From CAYFJO01 sp964343305 (lineage in GTDB: Bacteria; Planctomycetota; Planctomycetia; Pirellulales; Pirellulaceae), in the NCBI GenBank assembly GCA_964343305.1, contig CAYFJO010000585.1:1-6225 (forward strand): DNA of 6,225 bases, in the 5' to 3' direction. The notes under the pieces are model-generated. The model saw only the letters and a program-made list of their open reading frames with translations, was not told where the DNA came from and did no database searches. Of this stretch, positions 1 to 5,638 are shown in pieces (the first letter of the stretch is position 1; every line of letters starts with the position of its first letter). A program made the position numbers and the translations under genes.

Positions 1-2003
1 GCGGCGTAGATGTTTCTTGGCCGCACTCGCAGCGCGAGGTAGCGCGGTTGGTTTGCTTCTTTCGTGCCCCAGTAGGAACCCTTGGGATTACGGAACAAGT
101 CGAGCAGGCCGGCGCCAAGGACCCAATCGCCGCCGGTCAGAGCGTGAACTGCGTAGCCGCCCGTGCTGCTGTTAGAGCGAATCGCTTCGATCATCCGCTT
201 GTTGCCTTGTGAGTGAATCGTCTGCTGGTCGAGGCAGAACTTTTGCAGGTCGGGATAGACGGCGTCCAGTCCGCTCTCTTTGAGCACGCTGCGAATCCAT
301 TGAGCCATATCCTTGTGATAGCGATAAGGCGGAGCCAACGGGTTGCCGTCTTTGGCGAAGCGCTCGTTGTTGTCGACCAGATCCGGCAGGCTACCGTATC
401 CGATTTCCGAGACGACGGTCAAACGCCCCGGCGAACTCTGCTTGCTCTTGAATCCCGGCTTCAACCCCATGGCCTCGATCTCTTCGGAGGTCTTCGATAG
501 CGTGAGGAACTGGTTGTATGATGAGTCGTTCAGCGGTGCGCCGGGATAGCTATGCACGTCGTTGAACACCTCCGGCTCGAACTTACCGGGCAGATAGATA
601 TTCGACCCGCCAGCAAAACCACCCGATTCGTCGAGGATCATACGCGTCGGGTCCAAATGACGAGCGAGCATCGATGCGGGATGTTTCAGCCGCTCCAGAT
701 CTTTGCGCCCGATTTCATTGAAGATCTCCCACTGGACGATGCACGCCCGATTGCGGTCCCGCAACACGGCTGAACGGACTTCGTTCTCGATCCGATCGCG
801 CAAGTGCGGCGTGACCGTCGGCCAACGCTTCATGCACTCAATCGGAAATCCGCCGATGACCATCACACCCACCTCGTCGCACAGGTCGAGCCACATCGGC
901 GGCGGCGGCTTCCGCCACGGCCGAATCATGTTGAAGCCGCATTCCTTGGCCAGTTGAATCTCGCGCAGGGCCATTTCCTTGCTGTCCGGATAGGCCAGGC
1001 GAGTCGGATACAATCCCTCGAAGAACGCCGCTTTGATATAGATCGGCTTGCCGTTCAGCTCGAACTTGTTGTCGCGGATTGTCAGCTCGCGCATCCCAAA
1101 CCGCACGTCTTTGACGTCAAGCGTTGTGGATTCATCAGCAATGCGAATCGTGGCCGAGTGCAGATGCGGGTCATCCGGCGACCAGTAGCGAGCGTCGGGA
1201 ACAGCGAGAGTCCAACTCTTCTTGTTGCGGCCGGGCACGAGCTTGAGCGTCGCGATCTTCACGGCGACCACTTTGTTGGGCTGCTCGGCCGACCTGATCG
1301 AGGCCGTCACCTCGACCGCCCGGCTGACATGCTCCGCATTCTCTAGCGTGACATGTACGGCGACTGTGTTGTTGGCCAGTCGAGGTTCGAGGAACACATC
1401 ATCGACAAAGGCTGTTCCGGTCGCGATCAAGCGAACCGATTGCCAGATGCCTCCGGTAATCGCCCCGCGCCAGTGCGGCATGTCGCTCTGTCCGATACCG
1501 TCGACGACTTTGTCCTGCGCGACAATTGGACCAATGATTCGCAGGCTAACAAAATTCTCTTCGTCAAACTTCAGCAGATCATCGATGCGGAACTCGAATG
1601 GGCCGTACCCTCCTTCATGCCGCGCGACGACATGGTCATTCACCCAGACCTCAGCGATGTAGTTCACCGCATCGAACTGCAGCCGAACCGTCTTGCCTTC
1701 CCAAGTCTTGGGCACGGTGAACCGTCGACCATAGAAACCGACACCTTCATAGTCCTTCTCGATTTCTTCCCAGCAACTCGGCACGTGGATCTCGCGTCGG
1801 TCGTCATGCGCCAAGAAGACCTGCTCCTGATGCCAGCCAGCCTTCCGGCCTTCGTTTTGGGAATCAAAGATGATCTCCCAAGTGCCGTCCAGGGATTGGA
1901 ACTCTCTGGTCTTGCCCAGCGATTCATGCTTCTCTACTGCCGTTGCCAAACCCGACATTACGACCAAAAGCACAATCCATCGCATATGGAAAACGTTCTT
2001 CAT
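1..2003 (-). CDS. Secreted glycoside hydrolase family 2 enzyme (beta-galactosidase/beta-glucuronidase type), 3' end beyond the left edge
   Basis: The frame is open from ATG at 2003 to the left edge: 667 complete codons without a stop. Residues 1-22 are a signal peptide (MKNVFHMRWIVLLVVMSG..., likely cut after ATA), so the protein is probably exported. Residues 35-195 match the GH2 sugar-binding jelly-roll domain (SLDGTWEI, VPSCWEE, YGRRFTVP, VWVNDHVVARHEGGYGPFEF, GGIWQSVRL). Residues 200-305 are the immunoglobulin-like domain (VFLEP..., YWSPDDPHLH). The TIM barrel starts near 308 (LNGKPIYIKAAFFEG, GFNMIRPWRKPPPPMWLDLCDEVGV). Family knowledge assigns acid/base to Glu430 in WEIFNE and nucleophile to Glu533 in VVSEIGYG. 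Residues 616-645 resemble the barrel end (GGDWVLGAGLLDLFRNPKGSY); a further C-terminal domain probably lies outside the window. RPWRKPP replaces the R-x-SHYP of classical beta-galactosidases, so the substrate should not be assumed to be lactose. The start is favoured by AAGGA 8 nt upstream; Met7 is an alternative. Confidence 0.93.
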   Translation of the reverse strand, partial: MKNVFHMRWIVLLVVMSGLATAVEKHESLGKTREFQSLDGTWEIIFDSQNEGRKAGWHQEQVFLAHDDRREIHVPSCWEEIEKDYEGVGFYGRRFTVPKTWEGKTVRLQFDAVNYIAEVWVNDHVVARHEGGYGPFEFRIDDLLKFDEENFVSLRIIGPIVAQDKVVDGIGQSDMPHWRGAITGGIWQSVRLIATGTAFVDDVFLEPRLANNTVAVHVTLENAEHVSRAVEVTASIRSAEQPNKVVAVKIATLKLVPGRNKKSWTLAVPDARYWSPDDPHLHSATIRIADESTTLDVKDVRFGMRELTIRDNKFELNGKPIYIKAAFFEGLYPTRLAYPDSKEMALREIQLAKECGFNMIRPWRKPPPPMWLDLCDEVGVMVIGGFPIECMKRWPTVTPHLRDRIENEVRSAVLRDRNRACIVQWEIFNEIGRKDLERLKHPASMLARHLDPTRMILDESGGFAGGSNIYLPGKFEPEVFNDVHSYPGAPLNDSSYNQFLTLSKTSEEIEAMGLKPGFKSKQSSPGRLTVVSEIGYGSLPDLVDNNERFAKDGNPLAPPYRYHKDMAQWIRSVLKESGLDAVYPDLQKFCLDQQTIHSQGNKRMIEAIRSNSSTGGYAVHALTGGDWVLGAGLLDLFRNPKGSYWGTKEANQPRYLALRVRPRNIYA

Positions 2004-2011
2004 GGAGGGTG

Positions 2012-2016
2012 TCCTT
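2012..2016 (-). promoter_or_regulatory. Ribosome binding site of the GH2 gene
   Basis: AAGGA on the minus strand, separated by 8 nt (CACCCTCC) from the ATG at 2003. It supports the chosen start over the in-frame Met7. The frame upstream of the ATG stays open to a TAA at 2172-2174 but has no ATG, so no longer protein is supported. Confidence 0.6.
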
Positions 2017-2270
2017 CGTAGACCCGACTTTCTATCAGGCTCCAACTGATCCGGTTGCGTCGCGGATCGGTCTGGGGCATGAAAGAAACTGTTGTCGAGC
2101 CACGTAGGTTGCTCAACATCACCAAGACAAGCTGACCTATGCCGTTCTTGAATAGTATGATAACAACTTGCTTAAGGCGACACCGACCTTTGCCGTCGAG
2201 TTTACCAAGATTCGCCGGTCTTCATCGTGTGTGTCCGGTGGCGTTTGTTCGACAGGGCCAACAGCACAGG

Positions 2271-2287
2271 GTCGAGTCTCGCTCGAC
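2271..2287 (-). repeat. Perfect inverted repeat (6-bp stem, 5-nt loop) directly after the GDPD stop
   Basis: On the minus strand GTCGAG-CGAGA-CTCGAC begins two bases after the TAA of the GDPD gene. The stem is perfect and GC-rich, so an RNA hairpin is plausible. No run of U follows (CCTGTGCTG), so it is not a canonical intrinsic terminator. It could weakly end or protect the upstream transcript, or be chance in GC-rich DNA. Confidence 0.5.
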
Positions 2288-2288
2288 G

Positions 2289-3092
2289 TTATTCACTGCT
2301 TTCTTTTCTCCAATGCAGGCGGCACTCCAGCGGAAAGTCGGTTAGCATTCCGTTAATGCCCGCCTTTTTGGCTGCGCTCCACGCCGGAGGATTGCGGCGC
2401 GCCTCGCCGCTACCGCCGAAGTTGTAGACGACTTGCTTGCCGCGCTTGTGCAGCCGCTGCACTTCTTCCGCTGTTGGAACGAAAGTCACAAGGAATACGT
2501 CCAACAACCCTTCTTTCAATCGTGACTCAACCGTCTGACCATTTACATTCGCGCCGATGCGCAGCTTTGGGTTCAGCGCCTTTAGCCGGTGACTGGTTTC
2601 GTCACTTTGATCGAATGCGAAAGACTCATTCAGCAGACCGTATTTCTCGACCAGCTCAACGAAGCGTTTTTCACCGTCACGCGTCATGTCTTTGACATTC
2701 AGCGCGATGATTGTCGCTCCGCGACGTTGTTTGATCAAAGCGAATGTTTCATCCAACGTCGGCACGCGGACATTGGCGAAGCTGGGGTGAAACCACGAGC
2801 CCGCGTCGAATTGCTTCACTTCTGACGACGTGAATTCGCGCACTGAGCGATTCGGGCCGTTAGTTGTACGGCCGAGTGTGTCGTCATGCAGCACGACGAG
2901 CTTTCCATCCTTGGTCGTGCGAATATCCAACTCGAATCCGATACCCAGTTCCAGACACGTCGCGAACGCCGGCAAGGTGTTTTCCGGCGCGTGGCGCAGC
3001 AAACCGCGATGGGCGACGAGAATAGGGTCGGCGGCTCGCAGCGTCGTCAGGCTCGTCAACAGGAAAGCGATCGTCAACAGATTGAGTTTCAT
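2289..3092 (-). CDS. Secreted glycerophosphodiester phosphodiesterase (GDPD) family protein
   Basis: A 267-residue protein. Residues 1-20 form a signal peptide (MKLNLLTIAFLLTSLTTLRA, likely cut before ADP). The GDPD TIM barrel follows: VAHRG with His28, PENTLPAF, ELDIRTTKDGKLVVLHDDTLGRTTNG with Glu54, Asp56 and His69, VPTLDETF, and a terminal GINGMLTDFPLE. In known GDPDs the two histidines are catalytic and the acidic pair binds the metal; the family hydrolyses glycerophosphodiesters to glycerol 3-phosphate and an alcohol, but secreted planctomycete members are of untested substrate. At the place of the usual third metal ligand (a Glu in L-E-x-K) this protein reads ALNVKD, with Asn132 in place of Glu. 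The ATG at 3092 is preferred over an in-frame ATG at 3137, because only the shorter form starts with a proper signal peptide; the ribosome site is weak (GAAAG, 7 nt away). It lies between the relic upstream and the GH2 gene downstream, on the same strand. Confidence 0.9.
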   Translation of the reverse strand: MKLNLLTIAFLLTSLTTLRAADPILVAHRGLLRHAPENTLPAFATCLELGIGFELDIRTTKDGKLVVLHDDTLGRTTNGPNRSVREFTSSEVKQFDAGSWFHPSFANVRVPTLDETFALIKQRRGATIIALNVKDMTRDGEKRFVELVEKYGLLNESFAFDQSDETSHRLKALNPKLRIGANVNGQTVESRLKEGLLDVFLVTFVPTAEEVQRLHKRGKQVVYNFGGSGEARRNPPAWSAAKKAGINGMLTDFPLECRLHWRKESSE

Positions 3093-3163
3093 GAGAATAC
3101 TTTCGATGGCATCAATGTGGTCATTACGAACGAACACTGGTTACTTGTCGAGTTGTTTGCTCA

Positions 3164-3179
3164 TCGCATAACCGATGCG
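3164..3179 (-). repeat. Short direct repeat, copy 2 (RIGYA codons)
   Basis: The second copy of the 16-base repeat reads LRIGYAMSKQLDK in the glycosidase-like frame and ends at the TAA at 3141-3143. Similarity outside the 16 bases is weak, so it may be a leftover of a second C-terminal end or a short duplication. Confidence 0.5.
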
Positions 3180-3283
3180 GAGTGGGAGTGCGCCTGCTGC
3201 TTTGTGTTTGAGACGAGCTTTACGGGGCGGTTGCTCTTTTGTGTTGTCAACGTCAATCGGTTTGACCACGGCAGGTTTACCGC

Positions 3284-3299
3284 TCGCATAGCCGATGCG
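3284..3299 (-). repeat. Short direct repeat, copy 1 (RIGYA codons)
   Basis: The minus-strand CGCATCGGCTATGCGA recurs at 3164-3179 with 15 of 16 bases the same and a spacing of 120 bases, in the same reading frame of the relic. Both encode R-I-G-Y-A followed within three residues by Lys. It matches the last-blade motif KVGYASSK of the intact propeller protein. Confidence 0.6.
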
Positions 3300-3424
3300 A
3301 ATCGTCGCTTGATGTTCACCGGCATGCGCGGCATACCAACTGTGATATTGCCCGTCATGCTACTGGACATCGTGGGCGACGATCGAGCTGCTGTGCAAGA
3401 CCGGATGGTCGTCCGGCGATTCTT

Positions 3425-3532
3425 CATGCTAATTGAGTTGGTCTCGACGACCTCTTTCTCGATGTGTGTGGCCCACTGCTGTTGAAACCTTTTGGCCTGT
3501 GCGGCATTGAATGGCGCTTTCGCCAGCGGTGA
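3425..3532 (-). repeat. Diverged copy of 5413-5520 (N-terminal module of the FGE-fold gene)
   Basis: A gapless 108-base alignment with 5413-5520 has 76 identical bases by my count (about 70 percent). It covers the codons for the segment after the signal peptide up to ...TNSI-x-MK. The left border at about 3421-3424 is sharp: the intact gene continues into LVLLPPGEF, while this copy turns into glycosidase-like sequence. The level of divergence points to an old duplication rather than a recent one. Confidence 0.75.
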
Positions 3533-3616
3533 ATGTCCTTCGGCGAAGGTTAGCGTCGGCGCGACGATCAGAAACCAGTTTGCTGCGAAGGTCCGTGGTT
3601 GGTTTCTCATGGTCGA

Positions 3617-3621
3617 TCCTT
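3617..3621 (-). promoter_or_regulatory. Retained ribosome binding site of the mosaic relic
   Basis: AAGGA on the minus strand with a 6-nt spacer (TCGACC) to the ATG at 3610. The relic starts only 35 nt behind the stop of the FGE-fold gene, so its start region kept an operon-like arrangement after the body of the gene was lost. Confidence 0.5.
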
Positions 3622-3645
3622 GTGATTACTTGTGGGCGTGCCTTC

Positions 3646-5622
3646 TTACTCGGATAGGTTGATCGCCAACCGGGCGCCTGTCCTACACGGGTGGTAGCGG
3701 AAGCTCACAACAAGGTCCGGAACCCGAAAAAACCGGAAGCCTGAGCGCGCGAATCGGCCATAAATCTCCAAAGTACCCCCGCGCAACACTTTGAAGTTGC
3801 CGTTCTCAGGGCCCTGTGGATCGACCCGCGGCGAGTGGCTGTAGTAATCCTTGTCCCACCAGTCCTCGCACCATTCCCAGAGGCTGCCGTGCATGTCGTA
3901 GATGCCCCAGTTGTTTGGTTTCTTGCCGGTCACAATTAGATCAGGCAATTTCCTGTCGCGCCAACGGAGCGCATCATCTGCACCAATGCCGGCGAATTCT
4001 CTCAGCAGAGCGGGATCGTCATCGAAACAGTATTCGGTCCTCGAACCCGCGCGGCAGGCATACTCCCACTGCGCCTCGGTGGGTAATCTGAAATCACGAG
4101 CAGGTACCTTTGAACGGATCTTCTCAACAAACTCCTGCCACTCGATCCAGTTCAGTTTGAACATTGGTTGATCCGGCCCCAAATGTTCTGGGAGCTTGGG
4201 TGGATACTTCCCCCAGCGCCGGACGCGGTCCTTCGCGCCCATGACGGCGTCCCATTGCCCTTGGGTCACTTCGTATTTGCCGATGTAAAACGGTTTGCTG
4301 ATCGTGACCTCATGCACTGGCCGCTCGAACCGTCCGCCCTTCAGCGATCCCATCAAGAACGAGCCGGCCGGCACCAGCACGAACTCCATGCTGACATCCT
4401 TGTCCAGCTTGATCTGCAACTCCTTGGGGCGGTCCTTGGTCACGGCCGCCGCTTGGGCGGCGACCGGATCGGCCGGCGACTTGTCATCGCCCACGATCCG
4501 CAGATTGGGCTCCGGCGCGGGTGGCACGCCTTCGACGTCCTTGATGTACATGGCCACCCTGAATCCTGGATGGCGATGCTGGTTGGAACCCCGCGCGATC
4601 CGGACGCCCCACGACGACCGCGACCAATAGCGCCCCACCTCGAACGCACCGCCCCGGACCAGGCGACGCCGGTTCGTTGCCTCGTTCGGGATGACCGGAC
4701 CGGTCGGGTCGTTCAGCGGGCACTCAAGATAATAAAGAACGTTCAGCCAGTCCCTCATCCATTCCATCATGTTGCCGTGCATGTCATGCAAGCCAAAGGG
4801 ATTCGGTTTCCTTTGACCGACGGCATTCGGCGACTTCTCGCGCCAAGAGATCAACTCGTACTCGTGCCCCACTTTGTCAAACGCATCCTCGTCGCCGAAG
4901 TACCACAAAGTCGTTGTGCCGGCGCGGCAAGCGTATTCCCACTGGGCGCTGGTCGGCAGCGAATACTCGTATCCTTTGTCTGCGTCCTTCTTGCTGAGCC
5001 ACTCGCAAAAGGCCATGCAGTCGTTCCAGTCGACGTGCATGACGGGGTCGTTCTCTCTCGGCTGCTGAGCGTTGGCGGGTCGGTCTGGATAGACGGGTGT
5101 GCGAAACGTACGTATTGGCCGCTCGCCCTTGTAGGGTTTGCCGTAAACCAGCCCCCGTTCCGCGTCGGTCTTGTAGCCTGTCTCGTCGGCAAACTGGCGG
5201 AACTGCCCAAAGGTCACTTCACAACAGCCCAGGTAAAACGGTTTCGTCAGCCGCACCCGATGGGCCGGCATCTCCTCAAGCAGCCCGCCGTGATCAGCCG
5301 TGTTCCGGTCAATCAGATGTTTGCTTCTCAGCAGATTTTGGCGCAGCTTTTCGTACTCACCTTTTTCACGGAGTCCCATCACAAACTCGCCAGGCGGCAA
5401 GAGCACCAGCTTCATACCGATCGAATTGGTGTAAACGAGCGGTTTGCCGATGTGCTTGGCCCACGCTTGTTGAAACTGCTTGGCTTGGTCAGTGTTGAAC
5501 GGCGCTATGGCCAGCGGCGGATGAACGGCGGCGATTGGTGATCCAACGACAACGGCGGCCAGCAAAAAGACGCCGAAGTTCGTCGGGGATGGTTTGTACA
5601 TATCCTTCATTCTCTTTCTCAT
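3646..5622 (-). CDS. Secreted protein with two FGE-sulfatase (SUMF1-type) domains, both lacking the active-site cysteines
   Basis: A 658-residue protein. A hydrophobic segment at residues 16-32 after a basic start is an export signal. Residues 40-70 form the planctomycete-type lead-in (APFNTDQAKQF...TNSIGM). Domain 1 spans about 69-360 (MKLVLLPPGEFVMG, KPFYLGCCEVTFGQF, PVMHVDWNDCMAFCEWLS, LPTSAQWEYACRAG, GLHDMHGNMMEWMRDW, RLVRGGAF, GFRVA). A linker rich in Pro, Ala and Asp (361-400) leads to domain 2 at about 401-655 (MEFVLVPAGSFLMGS, KPFYIGKYEVTQGQW, RLPTEAQWEYACRAG, GIYDMHGSLWEWCEDWW, KVLRGGTL, TGARLAI). FGE uses two cysteines just after the R-x-x-GGS motif to convert a sulfatase Cys to formylglycine. 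Here RGGAFEVGRYWSRSSWG and RGGTLEIYGRFARSGF contain none, so FGE activity is unlikely; ligand binding or another reaction on the C-type-lectin-like fold is possible. The upstream glycosidase-like gene stops 16 nt away, implying cotranscription. The ATG at 5610 (Met5), behind a purine-rich GAGAAAGAG, is an equally good start. Confidence 0.9.
   Translation of the reverse strand: MRKRMKDMYKPSPTNFGVFLLAAVVVGSPIAAVHPPLAIAPFNTDQAKQFQQAWAKHIGKPLVYTNSIGMKLVLLPPGEFVMGLREKGEYEKLRQNLLRSKHLIDRNTADHGGLLEEMPAHRVRLTKPFYLGCCEVTFGQFRQFADETGYKTDAERGLVYGKPYKGERPIRTFRTPVYPDRPANAQQPRENDPVMHVDWNDCMAFCEWLSKKDADKGYEYSLPTSAQWEYACRAGTTTLWYFGDEDAFDKVGHEYELISWREKSPNAVGQRKPNPFGLHDMHGNMMEWMRDWLNVLYYLECPLNDPTGPVIPNEATNRRRLVRGGAFEVGRYWSRSSWGVRIARGSNQHRHPGFRVAMYIKDVEGVPPAPEPNLRIVGDDKSPADPVAAQAAAVTKDRPKELQIKLDKDVSMEFVLVPAGSFLMGSLKGGRFERPVHEVTISKPFYIGKYEVTQGQWDAVMGAKDRVRRWGKYPPKLPEHLGPDQPMFKLNWIEWQEFVEKIRSKVPARDFRLPTEAQWEYACRAGSRTEYCFDDDPALLREFAGIGADDALRWRDRKLPDLIVTGKKPNNWGIYDMHGSLWEWCEDWWDKDYYSHSPRVDPQGPENGNFKVLRGGTLEIYGRFARSGFRFFRVPDLVVSFRYHPCRTGARLAINLSE
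5413..5520 (-). repeat. Intact partner of the diverged repeat at 3425-3532
   Basis: This is the segment of the FGE-fold gene coding for residues of about 35-70. It aligns without gaps to 3425-3532. The two copies lie in the same orientation, about 2 kb apart. Confidence 0.75.
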
Positions 5623-5638
5623 TCACGAGCGAGGCCGG

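Larger units (their letters stand above)
2004..2288. other. Intergenic spacer between the GDPD gene and the GH2 gene
   Basis: I see no gene in these 285 bases on either strand. It starts, in the direction of transcription, with a small hairpin just behind the GDPD stop (described separately). An AT-richer patch lies at about 2150-2176; it contains a minus-strand TACTAT (2152-2157) that could be a -10 element about 150 nt ahead of the GH2 start, but no convincing -35 hexamer stands at the right distance, so I do not call a promoter. The size of the gap suggests that the GH2 gene may have its own promoter rather than depend only on read-through; this is inference. Confidence 0.5.
3141..3610 (-). 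pseudogene. Mosaic relic: FGE/SUMF1 N-terminus joined out of frame to a propeller-glycosidase C-terminus
   Basis: From ATG 3610 the first 60-odd codons read a short hydrophobic stretch and then HSPLAKAPFNAAQAKRF...TNSISMK. Over 38 residues 26 are identical to the intact FGE-fold protein next door (HPPLAIAPFNTDQAKQF...TNSIGMK). Just after ATG-AAG, at about 3421, the similarity stops. In a different frame (3422 to the TAA at 3141-3143) the sequence instead reads ESPDDHPVL...HDGQYHSWYAAHAGEH-QATIRIGYASGKP, which matches the end of the propeller protein at 5639-6225 (NPVLEGG...GDQFHIWYSAIDG...TIKVGYASSKP). That frame carries a TAG at 3360-3362. The first frame runs on to a stop at 3161-3163 as a 149-residue product whose second half is Ser/Arg-rich and unlike any family I know. 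I read this as two decayed genes fused by a deletion. A good ribosome site remains ahead of the ATG, so a short peptide could still be made. Confidence 0.8.

Noticed and set aside
804..2021. Plus-strand open frames of 180 and 222 codons across the left part
   Set aside because: They are antisense to the GH2 gene, whose minus-strand frame is unbroken and matches the family from its start to the window edge.
2152..2157. TACTAT as a promoter -10 element for the GH2 gene
   Set aside because: No suitable -35 hexamer lies 16-18 nt upstream, and such hexamers occur by chance in AT-richer spacers.
2004..2174. N-terminal extension of the GH2 protein, open to the TAA at 2172-2174
   Set aside because: It has no ATG and no ribosome site, and would bury the signal peptide.
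3093..3137. A longer GDPD start at 3137
   Set aside because: It would put 15 charged and polar residues (MFVRNDHIDAIESIL) ahead of a clear signal peptide, and overlaps the relic's end region; 3092 is the better start.
3360..3427. Programmed frameshift joining the two halves of the relic
   Set aside because: There is no convincing slippery site or downstream structure, and the second frame has a TAG at 3360-3362, so a frameshift alone would not restore a protein.
4168..5541. A 457-codon open frame on the plus strand
   Set aside because: It lies wholly antisense to the FGE-fold gene; its translation shows no domain and is rich in His, Arg, Leu and Val, as expected for a shadow of a GC-rich gene.
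3646..5622. Assignment as a formylglycine-generating sulfatase activator
   Set aside because: The fold matches, but the catalytic cysteines are missing from both domains and no sulfatase is in view.
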